A stretch of DNA of 21,331 bases, taken from assembly GCA_003427395.1 (NCBI GenBank), contig BFEA01000057.1:1169766-1191096 (forward strand). The letters run 5' to 3'. The stretch is from Chara braunii. Its lineage: Eukaryota > Streptophyta > Charophyceae > Charales > Characeae. A program made the translations under genes and the position numbers. Shown here in pieces: positions 8,108 to 17,082 of this stretch. How positions within the stretch are numbered: position 1 is the first letter of the stretch; each line of letters begins with the position of its first letter. The notes under the pieces are model-generated. The model did not search any database. It saw nothing but the letters and a program-made list of their open reading frames with translations, and was not told the DNA's origin.

Positions 8108-10159
8108 ACCAGGAATGAGATGATGAGGAAATACCTAAAGGCGACAGAGGTCGAATTAGCCGCAGTCCAGAGGAAAAACTATGCGACTTACAACGATTTC
8201 CTAAGGGCATTTACGTTAGTGGCGCTGCGAATTCCCGGGGTAACAGACCGCATAATGAGTAAATACTTCCTCAAGCAGTTTTCCGAGTTTGATAAAGATA
8301 AGATTTTGTCAGCATACCAGCAGACCAGTAAGTTCGAATACACGAGAGATGTGGACTTCAGCACCGTAACAGACCTCGCGGAAAAGACAGTGGTTACCGA
8401 GACGCTAGCCCTGCTTAAGGAAGGGGAGGTCATAGATCTGACCGGGAAGACGGGGGATAAGGTCAAGAAGGGGATAGAGAGCCTGCACGAACGGGTGCAC
8501 GGGGTTGACAGCAAGATGGACAAAATGGAAAATGCGTTGTTAGTAATGCAGGCGCAAGTGTCCAGACCCGCCCTCCCGCCCCAAGAGGCCGTGGTTCCGG
8601 TAGCTGTAGCAAACCGGGGGTTTGGCAGGAGGGACCCGGCCACCGAACAATGCAAGTATTGCACCATGATCGGGCACTTCGTACGGGTCTGTCCGAGACT
8701 CAATCACGATATCGAGCGGCAGAGGTGCAGTAGGTCCCTCAAAGGCGAGATCCTCGAACCCAGGGGGGAGCGTGTCAATTGGAACTCGCCAGGAGGGATG
8801 CGGCGAGCCGTCATCCTCCTGATTAACTTAAAGATAGTTGTCATAGAAGCAGAGCCGATAGCCGAGATTGTCTGGGACCAGCCAAGGGAACGGGGACCAT
8901 TGGCCAATTTTATCCTAGAAGGCAATGGCCACGATAGGGTAAATATTACCACTCGCCGAGCCGACGCAGAAAATAAGTTTATTCAAGATACAGTAATAAA
9001 AGAACTCGCAGGGACTAGCACGGGCCAGCAAGAGACCGAAGCCGGGGAACAAGAGAAGGTCTATGGGAAGCCTAGGGAGGACGAACCGGTAGACAAGGCT
9101 TCGGCGGCAAAGAAGAAGTTCAGGTATCAAATTCCGATCCTGACTTCGCTAGAAATCGATGGCACTTTGAGTAAGCTACTGGGTACCATGGTATCGGTGT
9201 CCTTTCAGACCATGCTGCAAGCCAGTCCGAGGCTGCTTAAAGGACTCAAGCAATTGCTAACGCGTAAGCGCGTAGAGGTAGAGGAGGCCCCGAAACTGCA
9301 GGAGCAGGACACGGAAGAGGCCGAGACGCCGCAAGGAGTCTCCAACCTCCAAAGCATTCCAGGGGGCTTGGGAAATTTGGAGAAAGCCTTTGCGGACATC
9401 CGCCTAAGCCTACCGGATCGTGAAGGTGGCGAAGTCATGAGGGCGCCACCCGGGACAAAGCTTAGCTTTCATGCATTATCAGTTGGGAAACTTAAAGTTC
9501 AAATCGGAACTCACCACACGGACGCGTTAGTGGACGGCGGAGCAGAAATCACCCTCATACGACGAGATTTCGCAACGGTCACGGAGTGCACGGTAAACAA
9601 GGAAGTAGCAGGGAGTATTCGGGGAGCCGGTGGCGAAATTCCTTTCACAGGGTATGTCACAAAATGTGCAATCAGGGCGGGAATCCGGAAATCCATCTGG
9701 TCCTTTCAGCGGATGACCGTGATGGAAGAAATGGATCACGAAGTAATCCTCGGGAGACCGTGGTGCGCCAATGTGGAAATGATAGGAATGCATCTGCACG
9801 ACGGCACATACATGGTAGACATAGAGGACCCAGTGACCGGCCGAGGGGAACTCCTCCGACTTCTTGGGACCGGAGGGGACCCTCCGAAGGGCAAATTGGC
9901 AACATGGTCTCCAACATTCGAAGAAAGTGCGCGGAAGGAGGCATTCGCACGAATGGAAGGCATGAGGGAAAGGGTAGAAATTATGATCGAGGAGGCTTTT
10001 AGTAAAAAGGAATGGATCAAGATGGGTCTGCCCGTAAAGAAGAGAGAAGGCCTGACGACGAGTCCCTGGGGGTTATGGTGGCGGAAAAGGAGCAGGAAGT
10101 TGAATTTGGGGCCATCCTGCCCAAGCCAAAGGAAGGCCGTAATGAGACCCCCGAGCTAG
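8108..10159 (+). pseudogene. gag-pro: Gag C-terminal part with zinc knuckle, fused protease
   Basis: Continues the Gag frame after the TAA at 8105. Numbered from ATG 8120, residues 1-150 are helical capsid-like sequence; a CCHC knuckle CKYCTMIGHFVRVC (C178, C181, H186, C191) gives RNA binding; a variable Glu/Lys-rich linker follows. The retropepsin domain begins about residue 455: hydrophobic-hydrophobic-D-G-G at 472-474 (LVDGGAEITLI) where the family normally has D-S/T-G-A, and the conserved ILGRPW near 543-548. The DGG is odd and could reduce activity or be a lineage variant. After about 10045 this frame is no longer homologous; pol sense moves to the next frame (SLGVMVAEKEQ), so the TAG at 10157-10159 is a false end. 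Gag and protease share one ORF here, typical of single-polyprotein gypsy elements. Confidence 0.9.
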
Positions 10160-11593
10160 CGCTCGAAATCCCAAACCTGTTGCAACTGTTAAGGCAATCA
10201 GGTACCACAAAGTGGGGGTGGACCCGGCAGAGCTTGCCAAGTTTGAGGATGGGGTCCGAAAGGGCTACTGTCTGAATGGGAAGCTAGTCAGCATCCAGCC
10301 CCGCATCGTGGAGGTAGCAAGGCTGACCCCGACCGTTCATTTTTTAGGAGAACGATCCCAGAGGGCAGTGTGCGAAAATACAAACCCGTAGGGAAGAAGG
10401 CCAAGCCGGTCTCGATCCTAGTAGAAACATCAAGGGAAGAGGTCATGGAAAAGGAAGAGGAGATCCTACGGGTTATAAGGGAGAGACGCGCAACGGAAGG
10501 TCATCGCATACCACATGACGTAGCAGATACCATGAAAATAGGACTGGAAGGGTTCCTAATACCGGAAGAAACTCGGTTGATAAAAAAACCATGTCAGGAG
10601 TTTCATTTAGCTTTCGCCTTCAACGATCATAAAAAAGGGCGATTGGACGCAAAGCTAGTTCCCCCTGTCAGGATCCACACCGTACAGCACGAGTGCTGGA
10701 ATGATAAAGGGCCCGCCTATGAGTTTGGGATAGCAGCGGAGGTCACCGACCTGCTTAGAGCCAAGATAGATTCCTTCGTGGCTGAACCCACCGCATCCCC
10801 CTACGCGAACAAGTGGTTCGTGTTCACGAAGCCCAATAAGACGCTCAAGTGGATCCAGGATCTGCAGAAGCTAAATGCGGTAACAATTAGGGACGCAGGC
10901 TCGCTTCCACAGACCGACTTATTGGCAGAATCTCATGCGGGGCGGAGCATTTGCTCCCTAGTAGACTTGTACTCAGGATATGATCAGTTGCCGCTCGACG
11001 CAAGGGATAGACCGTGTACCGCAATGCACAACCCCGTAGGACAGCTGCAGATGCAAGTGACCCCTATGGGCTTCACAAATGCGGTAGCAGAGGCGCAGAG
11101 GAGGATGCTCGCCGTTGCAGGAGATATGTTTCCGGAAAAGTGTGAACCTTATATAGATGATAATCCTGTAAAAGGTGCAAGATAGAAGGACGAGGCGGAG
11201 GTCCAGCCGAGCGTACAAAAGTTTGTTTGGGATCACTTGCAGGATATTAAGGACCTGCTCCAGCGATTCCTAGTTTACAATATTACTGCAAGCGGACCCA
11301 AGAGCATCCTGGTTGTCCCGGAGGTAACTATACTGGGATTCTGTTGTGGGGCCTATGGGAGGAGACCCGACCCAACAAAGACAGACAAGATCTCTCAGTG
11401 GCCGACAACCCTGCGTACCACGACGGAAGTACGAGCCTTCCTAGGGGTGGTTGGATTCTTGATGATCTTCATCAGAGGTTTCGCAAAGATAGCAGAACCT
11501 AACCGCGCGATGATTAGGGAAGGTGGCACTATGGATTGGACCGAGGATAGGGAAGAGGCAGCCCAGACCCTGAAAGACATCCTGTCATCCGAT
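10046..11593 (+). pseudogene. pol (RT): Reverse transcriptase, broken by frameshifts and stop
   Basis: RNA-dependent DNA polymerase of the element. The N-terminal part passes through three frames (about 10046-10200, 10200-10350, then from about 10350), and the catalytic part is one open stretch to 11182. There YANKWFVFTKPNKTLKWIQD is the fingers motif, SLVDLYSGYDQ holds the first catalytic Asp, TPMGFTNAVAEAQ corresponds to the usual PFGLTNAP block, and YIDDNPVKG holds the catalytic DD pair. All three metal-binding aspartates are present. TAG 11183-11185 interrupts the same frame, which resumes with KDEAEVQPSVQKFVWDHLQD and runs through the connection FLGVVGFLMIFIRGFAKIAEP to TAG 11594. IQDLQ and DLYSGYDQ are typical of the fungal/charophyte-like gypsy branch as I recall it. 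Confidence 0.93.
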
Positions 11594-12201
11594 TAGGTCA
11601 CTCTGGCAGCACCCTGTTTCAATGACGAGGTAGGACGGCCTTTCATCTTAGAAACAGATGGGGGATCGCTGGCAGCTGGAGGAGTATTGATACAGAGAAG
11701 CAAGGAGAAATTTGAAAGTAGGACTCTGAATTCGGCAGAACGGAGGTACTCACGATCCTAGCGATTCTCCATTGTCTTAAGACCTTCCAGGCATACCTGT
11801 TCGGAAGGCGATTTATCCTAAGGATCGATCCCACCAACGTTGCCGGGGCCCTAAAGAACTACAAGCCTATAAATCCGACCGTTGGCAGATGGATAGGCTT
11901 CATATGGCAATTCGACTATAAGGTCGAGCGAATTGCAGGGCTTCGAAATAGGGCAGATGGGTTGAGCAGGGTATGTATCACGCTAGAAGGAGTAGAGGAC
12001 GCGGAACCAATTGACGCCTTCCTGGAATACGAAGAAGGGACCCTTGTTGTGGATAATGAGATGGCAGATCCAACAACTACAACAGGTCAGTTGTTGATTC
12101 AGACCTTGGAAAAGGGCGCACCTGCAGTGGTTGCAAAACTCAGGGAAGGACCAGTCACCACAGTTAGGCGCAAAGAGGAGAAAGACTCGTGGGGAGCATA
12201 A
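11594..12201 (+). pseudogene. pol (RNase H): RNase H domain and linker, broken
   Basis: Degrades the RNA strand of the RNA:DNA hybrid during reverse transcription. After the in-frame TAG at 11594, VTLAAPCFNDEVGRPFILETD carries the first Asp; ALNS-like TLNSAERRYS follows. Near 11740 the sense shifts frame and continues as EVLTILAILHCLKTF (catalytic Glu), LFGRRFILRIDP (third acidic residue), DYKVERIAG and the hallmark RADGLSR near 11952-11970. A linker follows to a TAA at 12199-12201, which again only interrupts the frame: the integrase reading continues in phase. Motif order and spacing are those of gypsy RNase H; the lesions are one frameshift and two stops. Confidence 0.9.
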
Positions 12202-12222
12202 GTAGGGGCCAGAGAGGAACTG

Positions 12223-13674
12223 ATGGCAATGACCGTCGAAGGGGGACGGGACGCCGTGATGACGTTGGCCAAAGCCTGGGCGCAGAAGGAGTGTCAGTAC
12301 CCAGTCAACCTCACTCGGGAGGAGCAGGGTACGGATCAGAACGAACAAGAATTTTTCCTCATACAGATGTATGAGGGCGTCTTCAAAGAAATCAGTCTGC
12401 TGTTTGTAGGGAACAAACAACCCACGAAAGTCAGTCCCAAGGCAAGGGAGGAAGTAGAAAAGTATGTCCTAAGAAACGGCCACCTGTTCAAGAGAGAGGA
12501 AGGGATGACACCTAGACGCGTCATTTGTGGGAGGTTTAGGCAGCTGGACGTAATTCAGGCAATGCATGATGGGCTAGTTGGAGGTCACCGGTCGTCTAAA
12601 GGAACACTTGCGAAGATCGTGCCTCTGTACTTTTGGCCAGGGATGGCAGGCATGGTCGCAACGTATTGTCAAACGTGTCTAATATGTCAAGAAAGGAGCA
12701 CCGTACGAGTTTACGAGCCCCTTAGACCCACCCGGGTACTGGGACCCGGACACCTTGTTCACCTCGACCTTGTCGTTATGCCCGTATCAACGGATGGGTT
12801 TAGATACATCTTGGATGCAAGGGATAATCTCAATGGCTATGTAGAAGCCGTAACCCTCAAGAAGAAGACGGGGAAAGCAGTGGCCGACTGGGTGGAAGAT
12901 TTCTACCTCAGGCACCCCTTCGTGCGCAGGTTTATAGCAGACAATGGGACAAAATTCGTTAACCAGGAGGTGTCGAACAGACTTAAGACACTGTGTGTAC
13001 TGATCAAGATCACCGAGCCCTACCATCCTGAGGCAAATGCACCAGTAGAAAGGCGTTACCGGACTTTTAAGAACACCATCGCAAAGTTGGCAGCAGATAA
13101 TTTGGGAAGTTGGCCACGGTTTCTCAAGCAGGCAGTCTTCGCCAAGAACATGACTCCAAAAAGAATAACGGTATGTATTCCAGCAGAACTCTGGTATGGA
13201 AGGGAGATCGATTTTCTGATAGAAGCTTTGGTCCCTACCCGGAACAGGCTAGATGACGACCCACACTTGAGCACGGAAGAGTTAATCACCGCACGTTGTC
13301 AGCAGGTTGCCAGAAATGAGGAGACACTCGAGGAAGTAGTCAATCGTGTGACGGATAGCCGAATGAGGGATAAAGCAAGATGGGACCAGGTCAAGAACAT
13401 TCGGAAGGAGTCACTCCAGGTGGGGGAAAAGGTGCTAGTTAGGAACTCGGCTCTTGAAAGCACATGGTCCGGGCAGCTGGGAAAAAGATTCAAAGGGCCT
13501 TACAGGATCGCTAAGCGGGTGGGACTGAACACAGTTGAACTTGAGGATCTCGATGGTACTAGCATAAGAGGGTCATTTCCGGGACAAAGACTGGTCAGAT
13601 TTTTTAGCAGGGATCTGGTGGAACAGTGGCTACAAGAGGCCCAGGACAGGGAAACTGGGGAACTGACAGCCTGA
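12223..13674 (+). CDS. pol (IN): Integrase, intact 483-codon frame
   Basis: Inserts the element cDNA into host DNA. Taken from the first Met after the TAA at 12199, though it was surely the C-terminal part of the polyprotein. The zinc-binding HHCC module is H115, H122 (HDGLVGGH), C152 and C155 (CLIC). The catalytic core has D182 (HLDLVV), D240 (FIADNGTKF) and E276 (NAPVERR), with 35 residues between the last two, exactly DD35E. The C-terminal region has the GPY/F module (RFKGPYRIA, residues 422-430) and ends at TGA 13672-13674 with no chromodomain. This is the best preserved part of pol, uninterrupted over 1.45 kb, suggesting fairly recent decay. Confidence 0.95.
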   Translation: MAMTVEGGRDAVMTLAKAWAQKECQYPVNLTREEQGTDQNEQEFFLIQMYEGVFKEISLLFVGNKQPTKVSPKAREEVEKYVLRNGHLFKREEGMTPRRVICGRFRQLDVIQAMHDGLVGGHRSSKGTLAKIVPLYFWPGMAGMVATYCQTCLICQERSTVRVYEPLRPTRVLGPGHLVHLDLVVMPVSTDGFRYILDARDNLNGYVEAVTLKKKTGKAVADWVEDFYLRHPFVRRFIADNGTKFVNQEVSNRLKTLCVLIKITEPYHPEANAPVERRYRTFKNTIAKLAADNLGSWPRFLKQAVFAKNMTPKRITVCIPAELWYGREIDFLIEALVPTRNRLDDDPHLSTEELITARCQQVARNEETLEEVVNRVTDSRMRDKARWDQVKNIRKESLQVGEKVLVRNSALESTWSGQLGKRFKGPYRIAKRVGLNTVELEDLDGTSIRGSFPGQRLVRFFSRDLVEQWLQEAQDRETGELTA

Positions 13675-14130
13675 AAGGCAGGCAAATGGCTACAAGTTCT
13701 GGACCGCCTCCCTGCAGAAGTAATCATGACCACAGGGATTGTTCGTTTGTGTGTCTTGACTTTTGTGGAACGTGGGGAGACTGCCTGGGCTGGCCGTGAC
13801 TGGGCCTGGGAGCACGGGACAGTGTATTATAGTTTTTGTGGGGTAACACTGGGGACTGTCTACACGAGGTATTTATGTGCTGGGACAATGTACCATAGTT
13901 TTTGTGGGGTGATGTTGTGGACTGCCTACATGGGGCACCTATGTGCTGAGACTGTGTCGAGGGTTCTAAGGGATAATGGGGCTACCAACTATATGGGGGC
14001 AAGCAAGAGTTCTAGGGAAGCCTCCAAAGCCGCAAATGGGAGTGGAAGGGAATGTGTGTGTATGAGGGGTACCGTGACTGCTATGCATAAACAGGGCCAA
14101 GCGAGGAGAAAACAGCAAGAAAACAGCAAG
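13675..14130 (+). other. Spacer between pol and ORF3
   Basis: About 450 bp after the integrase stop. It is open in one frame from 13726 on, joined to ORF3, but the encoded sequence is Cys/Tyr/Trp-rich repeat translation and I do not regard it as protein. A short frame from ATG 13691 (MATSSGPPP) stops after some 35 codons. The spacer includes the 66-bp repeats and two AACAGCAAGA-type direct repeats just before the ORF3 ATG (14110-14130). Confidence 0.55.
13816..13947 (+). repeat. 66-bp tandem repeat, two clear copies plus a decayed one
   Basis: Units 13816-13881 and 13882-13947 both run GGGACA-TGTA...ATAGTTTTTGTGGGGT...GACTG-CTACA...TATGTGCT. A third, more decayed version precedes them (about 13755-13815, CTTTTGTGGAACG...GGAGACTGCCTGG). 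The GTGTATTATAG in unit 1 is TATA-like. The repeats lie between pol and ORF3, where a subgenomic promoter would be placed, but that is speculation. Confidence 0.85.
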
Positions 14131-14747
14131 ATGGAGTACGGAAACGAAAATGACAGCAACGCCATGAATAGGCCTACTGAGCGACAGTCGTCGAGACAGG
14201 CTGGAGAATCAAGCTCCAGGAAAAGGAAATTGTATGTGGGGTTTGATCACAACCTGGTTGTGAATAGGGGGGGGAGAAAGCAAGGGACTAGGGGACCTTC
14301 ACCACCAAGGGAGGGGGAGCCAATAGTCCTTCCCTCCGAAAGCGATACCAACAAGGACAAAGAGAGGAACCCGGGGAAAGGCCAAGGTTGGAGGAGGAGG
14401 AGTCCATCGAGGTCATAGACCTCAGTAGCGGGGAAGAAGAGGGCGAAGTGACAACGCCCACAAGGGAAGATTGGTGAAGAGAGGAGGACCCAGGGGAAGA
14501 AAAGGATCCATGGAAAAGAGAATTCGGGCCAACTTTCAGCGATTGGTTCGATCAATGGGCCAGTATTTTGCCTTATCAGTGGGCAATGAAGGGCCAGGAA
14601 AAGTTGAGCAGAGGAGAAGACATATCCCCAACAACCTTCTTTTCAGAAGAAACGCTTCGCCATCTACAGACGATAAAGAGGCTAATGGAGCAAGAAATGG
14701 AGGACCGTGCAAGGAGGGAGGCTCGGCGCCGGGCACCGGGACAGTAA
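14131..14747 (+). pseudogene. ORF3 downstream of integrase, frameshift plus stop
   Basis: Unknown function. I start it at ATG 14131 (MEYGNENDSN, context AAGATGG). The first 85 residues are hydrophilic, Ser/Arg/Lys-rich (SSRKRKLYVGFD). At the GAG repeats near 14390 the sense changes frame into EEEESIEVIDLSSGEEEGEV, hits TGA 14475-14477, then continues as EFGPTFSDWFDQWASILPYQ and a helical, charged tail (LRHLQTIKRLMEQEMEDRARR) to TAA 14745-14747. IEVIDLSSGEEE has the form of a SUMO-interacting motif (hydrophobic VIDL next to acids). No signal peptide or membrane segment, so not an envelope protein. The restored length would be about 205 residues. The coherence of the second frame makes a real former gene likely. 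Confidence 0.65.
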
Positions 14748-14819
14748 AAGGGGACATCAGGCATGATGGGAATAGCTGGGAATCGGGGAAGGGTTGGTAA
14801 CCGGGCAGCAAGAACTGCC

Positions 14820-15300
14820 ATCTTTCCTTTTTGCGCATTTGAACTTCTTTCCGAATGAACTGTGATGAGACAGCGGCTAAGCTCGAAGCGGCTAAGGACT
14901 GGGTAACGAATGCTACTTCATATAAGTCGTTGCTTCTTCGGGAATGGGCATGAGAGCTTTTTTGCACTTAGAATAGAATTCTGGATGGCTAGGTAGATTA
15001 AGGGAAAGAAAAAGGGGAAACAGAGGGAATCTAGACGAAGACGAGTCTGTAATGTTGCCTTTGCATTCGAACTCTGTCTCCTTATTTTTCCTTGTAAGGA
15101 CTGCAATAGAACTACTTTTTGGATTGAGGGACCTAGTAGAGGGTGAGTGATCAGGGCTACTTTGTATAAGTACTCGCTCCGCTTGGGAAATATGAGCTTT
15201 TTGGTAGTAAGAAAGGGATTGGGGGCCGGTTGACTTTATGGGCATCGGAAGGTGAACTCTTGAACGTTGGAAGAAACATTCATGACGAAAGTCTTTCCTT
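14820..15300 (+). repeat. Degenerate ~245-bp direct duplication with TATAAG motifs
   Basis: Two diverged copies follow ORF3. Matching landmarks: CTTTTTGCGCATTTGAACT (14826) with CCTTTGCATTCGAACT (15057); GCTACTTCATATAAGTCG (14912) with GCTACTTTGTATAAGTACTCG (15156); and GGGCATGAGAGCTTTTTT with AAATATGAGCTTTTTGG (about 14946 and 15188). Each copy has a TATAAGT that could be a promoter box. This could be the U3 of the element's 3' LTR, but no 5' partner was found in the window. Confidence 0.6.
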
Positions 15301-15717
15301 TAAGTTGTGTATCCATGATTGAATGAGTCGCTCCACGAGTCCTTGTGAGAGGTTAGGAGACCTATGGGTAGAGAGGCACCCTCTCCCCTAGGAGCCTAAT
15401 CCAACCTACCCTAGGCAATCCCAAAGCATTGAGAAGCATATAAGAAGACAGAAAAGTGGCAGGGAAACATTGAAATGATACAACACCCCTTGCAATGGTT
15501 GAACGGCCGGGCGGGCTAGTGTTGCTTGGGGCCGTGAGCCTCAACTTGAGTACTAGACGCTAAGTCAGATGTAGAGATGGATGTAAGAATGACAAAAGAC
15601 ATGAGGAAAAGGAAGAAGCGTGCATAAAAACCCAAGACGATGGCCGCCCTCTAACCCCCGAGACGAGATAAGATCCGTGTCCTCGAGGTCCACCCCCTCG
15701 GGCGCTAACATTGCAAG
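15211..15717. other. No gene seen
   Basis: About 500 bp with no convincing frame. A third TATA-like GCATATAAGAAG occurs at 15436-15447 without the surrounding duplication. Nothing else stands out. Confidence 0.4.
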
Positions 15718-15870
15718 GGACAAGGATGACCCTAATCAGGCTGCCCAATTGAAATGGATAAGGATGGTCCTAACCAGTTTGTCCGATTGCAATGGATAAG
15801 AATGACCCTAACCAGGCTGTTCGACTTGGAATTGGAAAGAACGACCCTAACCAGGTTGTTCGGAATGGCC
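15718..15870. repeat. 38-bp tandem repeat, four copies
   Basis: Units 15718-15755, 15756-15793, 15794-15833 and 15834-15870 share GGA-AAG-ATGACCCTAACCAGG-TGTTCG and similar. Lengths are 38, 38, 40 and 37 bp. The CCTAACCAG core is the best conserved part. Confidence 0.88.
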
Positions 15871-15941
15871 CCTGACAAGGGTCATTCTTTGGAATTGGCA
15901 CTGGGGTCCCCTTGCATGGCTGCTTGTGATGCATGGAATTG

Positions 15942-16050
15942 GAAGAGCGGAGCTTTAGAAAAGAGACTAGAAGAGTTGAGCCTTGGAAACGAGATCGGAA
16001 GAACTCAGCTTTGGAACGGATACTGGAACTCGGCCTTGGAAGAGATATTG
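15942..16050. repeat. 28-bp tandem repeat, four copies
   Basis: Units 15942-15969, 15970-15997, 15998-16025 and 16026-16050 begin GAAGA(G/A)...AGC(T/C)TT(G/A)GAAA and end with a purine-rich GAGATNG. The last unit has lost three bases. It starts 71 bp after the 38-bp array. Confidence 0.87.
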
Positions 16051-16053
16051 CAT

Positions 16054-16143
16054 TGAGCATTGGATTGAGAATGAGCATTGGATTGAGATTGAGCATGGGA
16101 ATGAGACTGAGCATTGAAATTGGATTGAGTACTGGAAATTGCA
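16054..16143. repeat. 18-bp tandem repeat, five copies
   Basis: Units of exactly 18 bp: 16054, 16072, 16090, 16108 and 16126. The first two read TGAGCATTGGATTGAGA plus A or T; later ones drift. It begins three bases after the 28-bp array. The multiple-of-three period keeps frames open, giving a spurious Leu/Ser/Ile/Gly repeat protein. Confidence 0.92.
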
Positions 16144-16247
16144 TCGCATAAACAGGGGACCCTAAGCAACCTGAAATGGATTTGGAAAGAGCCTTGAAAT
16201 GGAATTTCTCTTTTTTCTAGTCTTTGGCCTCAACAAGAAGGGGATAC

Positions 16248-16326
16248 CGGTGCATGCACCGCGACCCCAAGACCTCTATCCCTTTAAGGGAGAAAGTCTC
16301 AGCGCGACCTGTTCCTCTTCGAGAGG
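16248..16326. repeat. Three short perfect palindromes in 80 bp
   Basis: CGGTGCATGCACCG at 16248-16261 is a perfect 14-bp palindrome. TCCCTTTAAGGGA at 16279-16291 has 6-bp arms round one base. CCTCTTCGAGAGG at 16314-16326 has 5-bp arms round TCG. They could be hairpins or dimer-binding sites; no gene is adjacent. Confidence 0.75.
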
Positions 16327-17019
16327 GCGAGGGTTAAAGGACTAAGGCACCTACCATTTGGATCGGTGCAGGACGTCCGGAACCACCTCCGACAATGAGC
16401 TCTAGTCGGGGAGTTCCAACTCCGCCTCCTGTTGAATGCCTAAACGTCAAAGGGCGAGAAAGCCAAATGGGCAGGAAAACCATTATCATCTAGTCTATTT
16501 TGCTACTCTCCAACCACACGCCATGTCATAGAGGGCTGGCATGGCCGTTTGGGCCGGACCACGGCTGCCCGCACTAAGTTGGGCGGCACTATCCAAGGGG
16601 AGAGGCTGGGCGAGGTACCGGGTGGAGTCCGCCACCACCACAGGGCATTGACACTGCCCTGCCGGAACATTACAACCGTTTCGGGACTAATTGCGAGGAC
16701 TTCGTAACTGCACTCGCGAACTGATAGAGAGCCCCAACTCTCTTGGAAGGAAGAGGCCGGAATCCAGAAAATCACCACTCGGGAGGAACGATTCGCGAGG
16801 AACGCTCTTACGACTAGACGATGCCCTGGCAGGCTTGGATTCGACCTACCTGACAAACGCGCGAAGGAACCTCAGTATTGGTGCTCGCCACGTAAGAGAA
16901 GAAAGGTCGGACCGAGTAGAAGGATGAGGCGTCGTCCGCTGGGGAGGAACTGATCACTCTTCCTTTTGTGAAGCAGATGGGCCAAAGGTCTCATGCCTCC
17001 GAGTGAGGACCAGTCGCTC
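16327..17019. other. No gene seen
   Basis: About 690 bp without a supportable frame. Frames on both strands (16503-16856 minus, 16691-16927 plus) overlap and match nothing I recognise. The far end leads into an LTR-element terminus at 17020. Confidence 0.4.
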
Positions 17020-17062
17020 GATGGGGACATCGCGTTTTGAGTGGGGGGAAGATGCGCCATCT
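17020..17062 (+). other. Relic: pol end, polypurine tract and LTR start
   Basis: GATGGGGACATCGCG (17020-17034) then TGAGTGGGGGGAAGATG (17038-17054). A purine tract rich in G directly before TG is how a gypsy-type element looks at its 3' LTR, and the preceding acidic coding remnant (DGDIAF) is what the end of pol often looks like. The same pair of motifs recurs at 18298. The LTR would start at TG 17053. Confidence 0.45.
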
Positions 17063-17082
17063 ACCAATAAATACGCATGGGA

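Larger units (their letters stand above)
3257..14747 (+). mobile_element. Ty3/gypsy retrotransposon, coding region, decayed
   Basis: The core 7143-13674 has the order Gag, protease, RT, RNase H, integrase that defines Ty3/gypsy (Metaviridae); copia elements place integrase before RT. P1-P4 upstream and ORF3 downstream are on the same strand, tightly spaced and similarly decayed, so I include them by inference; the certain part is 7143-13674. RT and connection motifs place it near gypsy lineages I know from fungi and charophyte algae rather than angiosperm chromoviruses or Tat/Athila, and no chromodomain follows the integrase. No LTR pair, target-site duplication or primer-binding site could be assigned, so the true ends lie somewhere before 3257 and after 14747. 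Several in-frame stops and frameshifts make this copy non-autonomous. Confidence 0.8.

Noticed and set aside
13726-14130. Cys/Tyr-rich repeat protein as an N-terminal part of ORF3 or an envelope
   Set aside because: The sequence is the translation of 66-bp DNA repeats; there is no signal peptide or membrane helix, and ATG 14131 in good context begins the coherent part.
3356-14477. Recoded stops (TAA/TAG as Gln, as in some green algae) explaining the in-frame stops
   Set aside because: TGA also interrupts P1 (3356, 3953) and ORF3 (14475), true ends use both TAA and TGA, and frameshifts are present too. Ordinary decay explains all.
15718-16143. CRISPR-like array
   Set aside because: Units are contiguous tandem repeats without unique spacers, in a eukaryotic setting.
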